From contig NC_089431.1 in the NCBI RefSeq assembly GCF_026210795.1, positions 1,240,001 to 1,304,000 on the forward strand: a DNA stretch of 64,000 nucleotides, in the 5' to 3' direction. The DNA is from Rhizophagus irregularis (lineage: Eukaryota; Glomeromycota; Glomeromycetes; Glomerales; Glomeraceae). The notes beneath the pieces are model-generated. The model saw only the letters and a program-made list of their open reading frames with translations, was not told the origin of the DNA and did no database searches. A program made the position numbers and the translations under genes. Positions 48,565-60,689 of the stretch are shown here, one piece after another. Numbering within the stretch: the first letter of the stretch is position 1; every line of letters starts with the position of its first letter.

Positions 48565-49306
48565 TAGGTGGCGTTCGGCTTTAAGATATCTTTTTGCTTT
48601 ACTAACCGCATCATATTTGTAGTCCCAATCATCGTTTTCTGAACAGAGATATAACTTAATTGTTTGTATACGAAATTCCGTTTTCAGGTCATTAGTACAT
48701 TTATTCATTGGATTAACAATCTTTTCAATTCTTTCTACGTTGATATCATCGGAGTTCTCCCATTGTTTCGCTCATTTTTCAGTTCTCTTTGTGGTTCTTG
48801 TCCATTTTTAAAAAAATGAAATAAAAGAGACGTGAATCAGCAGTTCATAAATATGACCAAACAAGTTTGCACTCAGTACTCTCAACAATAGAAGAGTTGA
48901 CTTTCAACAGACAAGTTGTTTGATGTTTAAGAAAGGTACGTAGCAGGTTCCTCCTCCTCACAGAACCAGCAGATCTTAAACCAGGAACTTGAAAATAAAG
49001 AAGCACCACTCTTTTACGGATTGTAATGGACAATACTTTCTGATTCACGAGCTCAATACTTACATCCCAATTATCAAGAATATTTTTTGCTTTTTCGCGG
49101 AGATGAGGTTTTAGTTCTTTTTTACTGAAATGTTTTAGATCTTTTCTGATTTTAATTAACACTTCACTCAGGGTTTTGTTGTCTTTATTTTTGTAGTAAT
49201 TATAGACCTCGCTATACATCCACTTCTCAGTTAGCTCATCGCTTAAAAAATTCCATAATGAAAACGCGTAAAGCCGTAAACTTTCTAAAATCACTGATAA
49301 TAACAT
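48565..49306 (-). pseudogene. Unknown gene or gene remnant, two blocks
   Basis: Block 1 (49306 down to 48845) starts MLLSVILESLRLYAFSLWNF and contains KELKPHLREKAKNILDNWDV. Block 2 (about 48770 down to 48565) reads ENSDDINVERIEKIVNPMNK and ends KRYLKAERHLT. Both have less AT-biased codon use than neighbouring DNA. They may be two exons with an unresolved intron, or one gene broken by frameshifts. No domain is recognised. The regularly charged helical pattern suggests a soluble or coiled protein. Confidence 0.4.
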
Positions 49307-49853
49307 TTCCTTTTTAAATTTCAGGCTATTTCAATCAGTGATTGGTGTAACCCGATCAGACCCATGTGACAAAATTTTCATCTATGATTTTACAGATACT
49401 ACTGGGATACCACCCTGAAGAGCATTCCAACAATTGAGATAATAAGTTCATTCTCCACAATATTCACCGGAACCCATTCACCTATATTATTCCATATACT
49501 TTTTTCTTTATGATCTCTTTGCAAATAGGGCAGATTGCTGAATTATTAAGATTAAATCTGTCACCACATTTGTCATTATCTCTTAAAGATAGATAAGGAA
49601 ACTGCTCTGCACCAATCCAATGATATGTTTTCGTTTTTCTTCTGGGTCATCAGGTAAAATAGAAAGTCAGGATTTGTTAGATAATATTACCTAACGGGAG
49701 GAAGATATAGATGATACACTTGCTTGAAATTTGATTTGTGTGATACTGTTGGTATCTGCACCTCTACATCGGGTAATTTTCATATTTTTTTTGTGATCGT
49801 GTAGTAACTTTTGTAGTTTTGTTTGATCTTTTTTTATCTTTACGTTTTGTTGG

Positions 49854-50708
49854 TTAACTCAGCTCTTTACCAGTTACTTGACTGTCTAAACCAAATTCTT
49901 CATCATTATTATCAAGATTTTTTGCTTTTTTTAAACGTCGAAGAGATAATTCTGCTAATTGATTTTTCCTTTTACTACCTTGATTTGTTAGATTCATTAC
50001 AGATTTATGATCAATTTTATCATCACTTTGTTCTTCACTCTTGATTTTGACCTGTAGATAAAACTTTTTCAATTTCATTATCTAAAGATTTTTCTTTTTT
50101 GATAGAAATTGGTTTGTTTGTCTTAAATTTTTGGGTACGTGAAAACAAAGACTGTGATAAACTTGTATTTGGAAGATCATCAATGGAATTTTCTAGTAAA
50201 TCGATTTCTTCTTGCTTCAACAAATGGTAAATCATTTTCGCTAAGATCGCAATGAATACCAATTTACCAATTTCCAATTTTGGTGCAAGTTTCTAAAACG
50301 GGAATCTTGACCTGCATCATATACAACTTGTATTTTAAAATTTACTTTTCCTTTGTTAGTAAAGTTGAAATTATTATTATATTCCGATACATTAATTCCA
50401 AATACACAATCATCTTGTTTAGGCCTAGAATAAACTTTTCCAACAAAAGAAATATATGGTCCAGTTGATGGTATTTCATCTTCAATTAATTCTATCTTAA
50501 AAGCTGTTGATATCATTACCTTATCAATTAATAATAGAAATATTATTATTTATATCGATATGGTCATATTAGTTATTATAAAGTTTAATATACTTACATA
50601 CATATCTTTGTTATCAAAAAGGCACTTTCCACTTATCAATACGTAAATCTTTAATGTTGAATTCATGGAAAGTTAACGGAAATGTTTTGTTTTTTATAGA
50701 AGCCATAG
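49854..50708 (-). pseudogene. Unknown protein gene with frameshifts
   Basis: The start is at about 50705 (MASIKNKTFPLTFHEFNIKD, then LRIDKWKVPF). It shifts frame at a run of five T, then has a GTAAGT donor near 50594. The second exon (from about 50519) contains VMISTAFKIELIEDEIPSTG and KVYSRPKQDDCVFGINVSEY. Further blocks in other frames carry the Lys/Ser-rich segments SLFSRTQKFKTNKPISIKKE and LAELSLRRLKKAKNLDNNDE, the latter like a nuclear localisation signal. At least two frame changes occur without obvious introns. I do not recognise the family. Confidence 0.45.
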
Positions 50709-50879
50709 TGGAAGTTTTTAAATATATTTGGCGAAATCATATAATTTGCCAAACAATTAACAAATCCCCATCTGGTCCTTTTGATTTGATTTGACATAAC
50801 ACAGTGACTGCTGATGGCATTTTTTTTTTTTTACTTAAAAAAAAATCTGAAGTAGGATGGAAAGAAAGGGGTTTAAATA

Positions 50880-52080
50880 TATATTAGAAATTTTTTTTTA
50901 AATAATAGTAATTAATTTCTTAATTATTCTAATCTTGATCTATTTTAGATTTCTGACGAAAAAAAGAATTTAATTCTCAGACAATTGAGCCTTTTGTTTT
51001 TGATAAAAAAATTGTTATTTAATACAAAAGAATCTATTCTATTGTATCCTTTAGATTATTTCAAAAAAAAAAAAAAAAAAAATCTTCGTAATTGTTGATA
51101 TTGGTACAATTATTTCTGATGAAAAAAAAAAGATTGATCTTAGACAATTATAATTATGCCCTTTGTTTATTTTATATTTTAATGATAACATTATTACTAA
51201 AAAAGCCAGTTACTGGAAATAAAAGAAAAAATTTAATTTTCTAACCTAACCATAAAAACATTAGATCAGCCGCAGATGAATCACATTGACACATGAATTT
51301 TTTTATTACTCTTTTTAGATTATTTCAAAGAAAAAAAATCTTTCGTAATTGTTCATTTTTGATTTTTGACGAAGAGATAAATTGTTTATTATTAATTTTG
51401 CAGAAGAATTTTTATATTTGATACTAAAAAAAGTATATTTTATTGTACTCTTTTTAATTGTTTAAGATTATTTCAAAAAAAAAAAATCTTTCGTAATTGC
51501 ATGATTTCTGACGAAAAAAAAATCTTGGACAATTATAATTATGCCTTTGTTTATTTTATTTAATTAATAAAGAGAATCCTAGATAATTATTTATTATTAA
51601 TTCTGTAGAAAAAAATTGTAATATTTAATAAAAAGAATATATGCTATTGTACTCTTTTTTATTAGTATTCAAACATTCAAAAATAGCTATCTTCTAAATA
51701 CATTTCTTAACAATAATAAATCTTAATAATCGTATTAAGACTAAGAAAAAATCATATTCTTTCTAAACACATAAGTTTTTTAGTCAATATTTTATTTATT
51801 TTTATTTATTTTTTATTAGTGAAAAAATTAAATTTGATCTTATAATTTAAGCGAAAGGATTTAAATTTGATCGTTTAATGATCATTTTTATGGCATTAGA
51901 TATAATAGTGAAGTTAATTTGGCTATTAAAAAATAATTTGATTACCTAATTTAGTTAGTATTATATTTCATATCTGGTATTCCAATCAATGATCTTTTTT
52001 TAGCTTAGTAATTTTTGACGAAAAAAAATTAATTTTCTTATTAATAAAAAAAATACAATTGTTTTATTTTGTAATATTAC
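50880..52080. repeat. Degenerate dispersed tandem units (TTTCTGACGAAAAAAA / TTATTTCAAAAAAA)
   Basis: At least five loosely spaced units share ATTATTTCAAAAAAAAAA then TCTTTCGTAATTG, TTTCTGACGAAAAAAA, TTAGACAATTATAATTATG and CTATTGTACTCTTTT. Spacing runs from about 120 to 240 bp. It looks like an old tandem array. No coding function. Confidence 0.7.
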
Positions 52081-53095
52081 TTTTTTTAATTAACTTATTA
52101 AAGTTAGCTTAGAATCACTATCCCACAATTTTTACAAAAGAAAAAAACTTTATATGAATGCCTCTTGTCTGACGGGTGAGATGGGCGGGCCGACAAGACA
52201 AGTATTGAACTGTACGAAACGACATATACAGTATATATACTTATATATACTTTTACATATATATAAAATTTTGTCTCTAAGTAGTTTCCTTTTTAGGATG
52301 CTGATCTTCTATATTCAGCATTGATTTACACATTATGTAATACATTTCTATTATCTCGGATTTAGACTTTTCCTTTTTTATATTAAAATCGATCAACAAA
52401 TCTTTTAGTGGTGTAATTATTCTTTTGTGTCAATGTGAATTTAATAACAAATTAATTAATCATTGAAGAAACAAGAAAGTTGTGAGAGATTAACTGCACA
52501 ACCGTGATATTACGGCAACCGTTCTTTCAAAATATGATCGATTTCATTTGAATTTCTTCTGATTTTTGCTATATATTAGAAATGGCAACTCCGATTGAAA
52601 GATATCCAGTTAAGAATAGGAATATAACATGCTTGATCTAAAAATTTAAATATATTTCGGTTGGTTTTCTTAGTTAAATGAATTAAATTACGAAAAAGGA
52701 TCAAATGAAAATGGATCTAGAACTGTACCTTTTCTTCTTCAAATTTTCTACTGGTTTAAGGATACTTGCGCTCTGAATAGTGCTCGCAATGTTACTCCTC
52801 TTTTCATCAATAAACTTACATAAAATCAGAAATAAATATCTGATAGAATTCTGGATTCTGTCGTCTTGTATATTATTTATTACACAAAATTTCGTAACTT
52901 TATGGCAAGCTTATTTGTAAGCCATTAAAGCCATTAGATTAAAATTTTGTGGCAAATCTGGTCTATAAATTTAATTAATATTGAATATAGGAGTTATTTT
53001 ATTTTTTCTTAAAAACAAAATCACATTTAACCATTATTTTAAATAAGGCTTTTTTCGTTGTTGTTATAAATATATATACATTTATCCTTAATTTT
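52081..53095. other. Intergenic region, no gene supported
   Basis: AT-rich with a GC-richer patch at 52165-52205. No convincing frame. Confidence 0.4.
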
Positions 53096-53104
53096 TTTTT
53101 TATT

Positions 53105-53365
53105 ACAGAACATAAATCAAAACATTTACGCCAAATCAAAAAATTTCAATATCTCGAGAATAAATAAAATGTCTACACTAAATCAAAAAATTTCAATATT
53201 TTAAGAATAAATCAAATGGTCTACGCTAAATCGAAAAATTGCAATATTTCGAGAAGAAATCAAATATCTATGCTAAATCAAAAAATTTCAAGAGGAATCA
53301 ATCAAAAATTTAAGTTAAATCAAACGTCCACGCCAATTAAAAAAGTTCTCAATATTTCAAGAGGA
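53105..53365. repeat. Degenerate tandem repeat of about 55 bp
   Basis: Four to five units share AAATCAAAAAATTTCAATAT, then a (T/C)TCGAGAATAAATCAAA-like part and CTACGCTAAATC. Units decay toward the right end. Confidence 0.75.
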
Positions 53366-53943
53366 TCTATATGATATCAATATTTCGGGAGGATAAACCA
53401 ACCATTATGTCAAATCGAACACCTACACCAAGTCCGGATTTTGGAAATACCTTCTTCCCATCTTTTAACGATTTCTATTGTGAATTTTCTTATATCATGA
53501 GGCTTGTAGCATTTAAAATAAAATAGAATAAAAAAATTAGTATTGGAAAAGAAAGAAAAATACATTAAATATAAAAATAAATTTTGTTACAATGTACATA
53601 CTTGAAAGAAGAAATTTTTAAACTTTTGAAATGAAATTTATAAACTTTCGTATAGAAAGGAAGAGGAATAACTAGAAAAAAAAAAATTTTTAAGCAATGT
53701 AACTCCTTTCCTCTCTCCTCAACGTTGGCGATCAGGTGACAACAAGCTTTTGAAAGACTCGGCTAAGTTAGCAACAAATAGTCACTTTTAGTAAATATAT
53801 TTATAACTATAAATTAAAAATAATTAATTTCTCATCTATAATTATTATTCCGATTATTGAATTTTTAATTTTCGTTTTTGTAATAATTTCGGATGATGAC
53901 CCATTTATATACTAAACTAGATCTTTTTTATCATCCTAAGATA

Positions 53944-54000
53944 TACTAATTGGTCCGCCAGTTTATAACTGGCGGAAAAAATCCTAAATACCAATTAGTA
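53944..54000. mobile_element. 57-bp nested hairpin, also present at 4.44 kb
   Basis: Outer arms TACTAATTGGT (53944-53954) and ACCAATTAGTA (53990-54000) enclose the palindrome CCGCCAGTTTATAACTGGCGG. At 4441-4482 the inner palindrome and right arm recur, followed by the same GCCA, without the left outer arm. Confidence 0.7.
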
Positions 54001-54204
54001 GCCATGTTTATATATCGAACTGTTTGTTATATAACAGCATATAATATTTAAAATTCAGATGATTACATGACTTACCATAACACTATGTTTTATCTAAATT
54101 TTATGTGATCATTAAATTTTTAAGTATTTACTTGCTATTCAATACCATATTAACAGAAATAATTTTTCCGGTAACATCCAAATAATCCAATCTTTTATAT
54201 TACT

Positions 54205-54358
54205 CCAAAAATGGTAGCAGGATTCATTTTGCCGGGTTACATATAATATTATGTATGTGACAATTAATGGGCGACAATTTATTATAAAATTGAAGAGTGA
54301 CACTACGTGACAAATTACTAAAGAACCGGCAAAATGAATCCGGTTACCATTTTTCGGA
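54205..54358. mobile_element. MITE with about 31-bp terminal inverted repeats
   Basis: Ends contain AAAAATGGTA and GGATTCATTTTGCCGG at 54205-54235, with the complement at 54326-54357. A small indel near the centre of each arm is the only difference noticed. The interior of about 90 bp is AT-rich. Confidence 0.8.
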
Positions 54359-54359
54359 T

Positions 54360-55260
54360 ATGATGCTAAGTTCGTCTACTAATTAAAAGTTATAAGATAG
54401 TTCGGTATTATTAAATACCGTTGGCCACTGCATTAGTAAGATAATTATTCCTGAAATTATTGTTTAATTTAGATAATCTTTAAAGTAAAACATGAAACCC
54501 TAATAGTGGAACCTATAAATAAATAAAATTTTTTTTATGAAAAATTTAAATAAAAGTAAATGTAATTATTACGTACTTTACTAAATTTATTTTATGTCCT
54601 ATCATTTTTACTTTGTGTCGAGACTCACGTGAATAAGTGTGCGCACTGTGCAGCAATACTTGTGTCACGTCAATTAGGTAAATCTTTTCACAACCATCAT
54701 TACTAATTAAGTGTATCAAAGAATTTTTGTGTTTATGCATGAAATATTTGCATGTATAATATGGCAAGAAGCGTGAGAAAAAATTTTCCCTTTTAAGTTA
54801 AAATAATATTTATTTAGAAACGAATACCTGATAGTTGTTTCAAGAATCATCTTTGATTTTTAAAAAATATAATGTTAAACAACCAAATCAAATAAATATT
54901 TAATATTTATATTATAAAGTATCTAATAATAAAAAGCGTAATTACTAGACAGCTTTCATTAAAAAAGCATAAAAAAGATATATAATACAAAGTTTTTTAT
55001 TATATGAATAAAAATATATAAAATTTATAAAATTACTAAGCAAAGAGACTTTATGCAAATGCCAAAGAAATAAAAAAAGGCCGACATGAAAAGACTGACG
55101 GATCACTCCGTCCCGTAAATAATACGTAAATAATAATAAATAATACGTAACACCAAGCCACATCTAGAAATAGCCTGTATAAAAAAAAATATATATATAT
55201 TTGCAAAAAAAGTTCGAATTTTATTCATCTCTTATTTAAAAAAATTGCAAACGCTTCAAG
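54360..55260. other. Upstream region of the kinase-like gene at 55.26 kb
   Basis: No gene. A direct TAATACGTAAATAATA repeat lies at 55120-55150, followed by an AT-dinucleotide run at 55188-55200, about 60 bp before the ATG. Confidence 0.4.
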
Positions 55261-56788
55261 ATGTCTCAAATGTCTCAACACACTGGATCCAGAAAGAGTT
55301 TTGGTAAGTGTTTTGATTGCGAACGACAACGACCAGCACTAGCATGGTGTGAGAATTGCGATATTGCATTTTTAAAAGAAAATTTTAGTAATTGGACTAA
55401 ATTCTAAAATAGATGAACTTATTAAACATTCTCAGTTAAATGCTAGAGAGAGTATGGATTACCTTGAATGGATTGATTTTGATCAATTCGACTTGATCGA
55501 AAATATTAATAAACGAGGTGCTTTCAGCTCGATTTATTCAGCAGTATGGATGGATGGCCCAAAATGGAATCTTGACGAAAAAGCCGAAATATGGACTCGT
55601 ACTGGTCCAGTTAAGGTGATTCTAAAACGATTAGATAATTCTCAGAACATAGATCAGGAATTTGTAAATCAGGCAAGTAAACAAACACTTTTAGTATATA
55701 TAGACATGATTAGGAATTTAGGATTATAAATGGCACGTTAGCCAGTTCAAAATATGATGATGATTGGGAAACTAAATGACGTTATTTCTGAAAAGAACTA
55801 TAAAATTCAAGTAAATTCTAAACAAATTTAGGACGGTTAAATGTATTTCCGAGTTGAAGTCACAATCTTCGTTATCCTAACAAATCTATCTAAGAAACGA
55901 CAACTGCTAACTAAATTTCTAATTCACATGAAAATGATTAACTATTGATATTAACTCTATTATTGTTTTTTTTTCTTTTTTAATCTAATAAAGTTATATA
56001 GATATCATAAATGCTTGCAAAGTGGAGCACTTGCAGATTGTTTTGGTATAACTAAAGACCTAACATCATGCTACATACTCGTTATGAGATATTATAAAAA
56101 TGGAGATTTATACTCGTACCTTGAAGAAACTATGGAGATTCTTTGCTGGAGAGATATTGTAGACATGCTATGGTCAATATCCGCAGGTTTAAATTTTATT
56201 CACAAACATGATCTTGTTCATGGACATTTACATGGAGGAAACATATTAGTCGAAAGTAATGTGAACTCTATTGATACTAAAATCACGGATACTGGATTAC
56301 ACGGACCTTTTGATAATCAAATATTGTCCAAACAAATTTACGGTGTAATTCCCTTTGTTGCGCCAGAGATCTTTGATGGAAATACGCCAACTAAAGAATC
56401 CGATGTCTATAGTTTTGGAATGGTCATGTGGATGTTATCGGCTGGTGTGCGTCCTTATTGTGATAGACCTCATAATAAACAATTAATTCATGAAATCTGC
56501 TTAGGATTAAGGCCAAACATCGTAGATGGAACTCCACCTGTTTTCTCCAGTTTAATGTTACAATGTTTAGATGCAAATCCATCAAATAGACCAACAGCAT
56601 CACAGCTTGATGAATGTTTTGGAAATTGGGTCATAGCAATTTGTGATGACCCTAATCCATCTGATTTATCAAATCAATTTGACGCTGCTGAAGAAACTAA
56701 ATTCTCAAATTTAGAAAATTCTAATTTTAATACTTTCGCGAGTCACGAAGAAGCATTTTATTTCAGTCGTCCGTTATTAGATGCTTAA
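55261..56788 (+). CDS. Kinase-like protein lacking the catalytic Asp (predicted pseudokinase)
   Basis: The best in-frame model is 55261-55303, 55389-55672 and 55994-56788, 373 residues. The first intron (GTAAGTG...TTTTAG, 85 bp) would remove sequence that still encodes the family's CFDC...WCENC module. Without that splice the frame breaks just after NWT. The second intron has a GC donor (CAG then GCAAGT), the usual non-canonical class. The kinase domain has KRGAFSSIY in place of GGFGKIY and Lys in VILKRL. HGHLHGGN stands at the catalytic loop, so the proton-acceptor Asp is His. TDTG stands in place of DLG, with its Asp kept, and APEIFDG follows. Phosphotransfer is therefore doubtful. ATP binding or scaffolding is more likely. 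It is diverged from copies 1-3 and ends in an acidic, Asn/Phe-rich tail. Confidence 0.75.
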
Positions 56789-57788
56789 AGAATGGCGCTT
56801 CTTTTTTTTTTTAATTCTCGTCGTTAAACGTATTTTCGATTTCTTCAGTTTTTAATTTTATTATAATTTATAATTTTATCGTAGATTTTAATCAGAAATT
56901 TAATTCCTTCTATCGTCAATATTTATTCGTTTATTCCGAAATCACAAACACAAACTCATACTTATAATATGTTTCATAAATTTAAGATTTTCTTTCACAA
57001 ATTAATTAAGTTAAACCCTCATTTCGTTTAAAATAAGCAAATATTATACGCAAACACAATTATTTTTTTTGAATATTTTACATCGTTATAATAAGTCAAA
57101 AATATATGACAGTAAGTTTTTAAAATAGTCTCATATGAATTTTGAATTTCTTTTTCAAAACAATGTATCTTTTCTGTTTATTCGATAACCGCAATAAAAC
57201 GAATACTGTTTACCCGTCTATTATGATAAATTAAATACTCTTACTTCTGATTAAAATTGCCCTAAAAGCGCTCGATAATTGATATTTTTAATCAAAGTCA
57301 TATTTGACCAAAATCATTCCGTAAAAAAAAAAATTCTCTTGTTTTTAACCCAAGATTATTTTTTTTTCACGTTATATTTATTTTTCTATTTTTTGGCTAT
57401 ATTTCTTTTTACATTTGAATAAGTTTTTTAACATACTGTATATAGAATTAATTTATATCACACAAGTGCCATACATTGATTGTAATTTTTTTAATTTTGG
57501 ACAATTGAATCATTTTAAACAGGGAAGATAATTGTCATGAGCCAACCAGGTAAATATTATAATATTTAAATGTTGACAAATCGGACGTTTAATATGTTAA
57601 ATTTCGAACACAATAACCAAAGAAATTCCGAATAGTACAAACAAATCATCAAATTTAACGAAAATGAAATGATTTTTTCTTGAAAATCCCACATGAATGA
57701 AGAATCTTAGCTTTTCACGCAGTAAATATAATTTACTTTGATGATCATCATGTTTATCATTTTCATGTGATGTGGCGTAAATATTTGT
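56789..57788. other. Intergenic region between pseudokinase and F-box gene
   Basis: AT-rich without a supported gene. A short ATGAGCCAACCAG followed by a GTAAAT donor at 57538-57556 could be a tiny first exon of the downstream gene, but nothing confirms it. Confidence 0.35.
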
Positions 57789-57863
57789 ATGGCAAACGGA
57801 ATTGCCTCGGAACTTTATACTCCTTTTTTTTCCTCTTCTCTCTTTTTCGTTTTAATACTTTAT

Positions 57864-59516
57864 ATGGCATATTCAAAGATATTTTCAGGAGATTTACCTG
57901 AATTATTAAATGAAATTATACAATATTTTCATCATGATTATAAAACATTACATTCATGTATATTGGTTAATAGATTATGGTGTCGTTTAGCAATTCCATT
58001 ATTATGGGAAGACCCATTTTCAATTCCTACCTTAAATTGTCGTTTTATTGATATTTATTTATCTTATTTAAATGAAGATTGTAAATTAAAATTAAATGAA
58101 TATGGAATTAATAATAATTTATTTCCTTCAAATACATTCTTTAATTATCCAAGTTTTATTCAACATTTGGATACACGTAAAATTAGTAATTCTATCGAAA
58201 ATTGGGTGGCACAATTAAGTTATTCAATACAAAATAATAATTTACAAATAACAAATTTCACAAAATTAATTTATAGTTCACTTTTTTTAATATTCATTGA
58301 AAATGAAGTAAAATTACGTAGTTTGGAAGTTTCATTACTTTCACATCAAGTTTGTGAATATTTTGATGAAGCATTTGAATTAATCTTAAAAAATCCAAAT
58401 TTCATTTGTGATATCAAAAATTTGAAATTAGATTTTATTATAACAGCTGAAACTATAACAAAATTATTATTATTTCTCAATTCTAATTGTAATTCAATTT
58501 CTTCACTTTATTTTTTATTTCCATCATATTACAATAATTATCCAATAAATGAAAAAAGTTTATCCCAAATTATTGATTCTCAAGAAAATCTCAAAAAAAT
58601 TTTACTTGGTTATAATAATTTTCCTTTATATCACTCATTATTATCATTAAAGAATTCTAATTGTTCAAATACATTAAATACAATTGTATTTTATTATATT
58701 GATTTTAATAATATAATTGTTTTTAATGAAGTATTTAATCAATTGAATGTTTTAGAATCAATTCATATTATTTATTGTCATTCTTTAGATATTAAATTTA
58801 TTCAACAAATTATTAATATTACTAAACCATTTAAATTAAAATCTTTATTTTTAAATGAATTATTAAATATTGAATCATTAAAATTATTAATACAAAAATT
58901 TGGTAATAATTTAGAAGATTTTGGAATTTGTATAAGTAATATAACAGATAAATCACAACAATTAATTCAATTATTTGAATCAGTTTTAAAATATTGTCAA
59001 AAAATTAAATTTTTATATTTACCTGTTGGTTTAAATAATCAGAATATTAATTTATTATTCAATTTAATTGATAATATTAAACAAAATCTTAATTATCTTA
59101 GAATTGATGCCCTTGATTATGATAATCATTTTAGTTCAAATATATTACAAAATTTAGGAAAAATTCTTCCTTTAAAATTAGAATATTTAAATTTGGGTCT
59201 TGTAATTAATAATTATGGAAATGATTTAGAAGTATTTTTAAAAAATTCTCAAAATACTTTTATTAAAAAATTATTAATTAGAAATAAAAAGGAAGATGAA
59301 AGTGATGATATTTTCCCTTATATAAGAGAATATATTATGAAAAAGAAAAGAGTTAAATATTTGGCTATTTTAGAAACTATTGATGAAAAATGTGAAGATT
59401 TATTTTCTTTAAAAGATAAAGTAAAGGAATTAGAATTATATGATATTCAAGTTTTATATTATTATAATTTATATATTGATATTTATTGTTTTGTAAAAGA
59501 AAATTATTTACAGTAA
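57864..59516 (+). CDS. F-box protein with leucine-rich C-terminal region
   Basis: One exon of 550 residues from the Met at 57864. The frame is open from 57789, but the F-box begins right after 57864, and the preceding Phe/Ser-rich stretch looks like leader DNA. The F-box is at about residues 3-45 (FSGDLPELLNEIIQYF, TLHSCILVNRLWCRLAIPLL). The remainder is Asn/Leu/Ile-rich, with repeating LxxLxLxx segments such as NLEDFGICIS, IKFLYLPVGL and LEYLNLGLVI, as in divergent leucine-rich repeats. The likely role is the substrate-recognition subunit of an SCF ubiquitin ligase, with the C-terminal part choosing the target. The family is large in Rhizophagus. A broken copy lies at 16.1-20.2 kb and serves as an alignment check. 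Confidence 0.85.
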   Translation: MAYSKIFSGDLPELLNEIIQYFHHDYKTLHSCILVNRLWCRLAIPLLWEDPFSIPTLNCRFIDIYLSYLNEDCKLKLNEYGINNNLFPSNTFFNYPSFIQHLDTRKISNSIENWVAQLSYSIQNNNLQITNFTKLIYSSLFLIFIENEVKLRSLEVSLLSHQVCEYFDEAFELILKNPNFICDIKNLKLDFIITAETITKLLLFLNSNCNSISSLYFLFPSYYNNYPINEKSLSQIIDSQENLKKILLGYNNFPLYHSLLSLKNSNCSNTLNTIVFYYIDFNNIIVFNEVFNQLNVLESIHIIYCHSLDIKFIQQIINITKPFKLKSLFLNELLNIESLKLLIQKFGNNLEDFGICISNITDKSQQLIQLFESVLKYCQKIKFLYLPVGLNNQNINLLFNLIDNIKQNLNYLRIDALDYDNHFSSNILQNLGKILPLKLEYLNLGLVINNYGNDLEVFLKNSQNTFIKKLLIRNKKEDESDDIFPYIREYIMKKKRVKYLAILETIDEKCEDLFSLKDKVKELELYDIQVLYYYNLYIDIYCFVKENYLQ

Positions 59517-59749
59517 TAATATAAATGTAAATTTCATATTAATTAACTCAATAAAATATATTTGAATATAATTTCAAGTTTTGAAAATCTAAGCATTATA
59601 TAGGATTATATATTGTAAGTTATCAATGTTATTACCAAAACTAAAAGATTAATTTTATTAAGTATACAACTTATTATTATAATTACGAAGAATGAAAGAA
59701 TGGTATTTATTAATGATGTTACATAAAGTGAAGTATTGGAATTTTGACA

Positions 59750-60060
59750 TACAGTATATCCTAACAAAATAATAATGTAATTTTCTTCACGTAATTGTGC
59801 CATAATTATAAATTCTTATTTTATTTTAACAATTTAGTAAATCAGGTAAATTAGTGATTTATTATTTTATTAATAGTTTTCTCGTCAAATTCGTCTAATT
59901 TATTTATCTCTAATAATAGATCTCAATAGTGTTGGTCTCCGTAAATAATATTACAACCGCTTAAAGTTATAATTCGATATATAATAATCGTTACTTACGG
60001 CAACCAACCTTAGATCTCAATAAAGAAGACAATTGAATGATGAGTTTTTTCGGGAATATA
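59750..60060 (+). pseudogene. Relic joining kinase-cluster 5' flank to kinase 3' exons
   Basis: Bases 59757-59805 match the upstream flank marker of the kinase copies (AAAATAATAATGTAA, then TTCACG, AATTGTG). Directly after come sequences of the last intron and last two exons: TTTAGTAAATCAGGTAAA near 59833, then AATAATAGATCTCAATA near 59913 and CTCAATAAAGAAGACAATTG near 60017. The whole kinase body is missing. The 3' flank marker GAGACGCTCAACTTTGATTA follows at about 60211. Confidence 0.65.
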
Positions 60061-60689
60061 TATGGTCAGATATTATTCGATAAATTTAAAGATAGTATTC
60101 AAAAATTTTTATTAGTAGCCTATATTTTTATTATATATTTTAGTGGCAGAACCAAATAAGCATAAATAAATAAATATATATATACTGTATATTAAATACA
60201 TTATGATAAAAGAGACGCTCAACTTTGATTACAAACGTTAGAAAGCGAAATGCTTGGCAAATTCCTCAAGATTAAATCAATTTATTTATTTTATATTTAT
60301 TATTTTTTTTTTAACTTAAAGTATTGAAAACATCTAATTAAAATGTTTTTCAAAATTTCAGACTCTTTTGTTTTAAAAAAAAGAAAATACATGAACCTTT
60401 TTTCGTGTAATAGTAGCTGGCGATTTATATTTTTCTACTAATGTTTAAATAAAATAATTTTTATTACAAAGACATTATGAGTTAAAACTGAAAGAAAGTA
60501 TAACGTTACTTTTATGATTATTGGTATACATAAATTTCTTTAGTATGGAATACTATTATACAAAAAAATTATGAGATACACATTAAGTTAAATGGGGAAC
60601 AAAATCCAATTTATATTTCAAATCTAACTCATTTCAAAATTACATACTATTGGCTTTTACAATCATACCCAAATATTTGAACTGATTTA

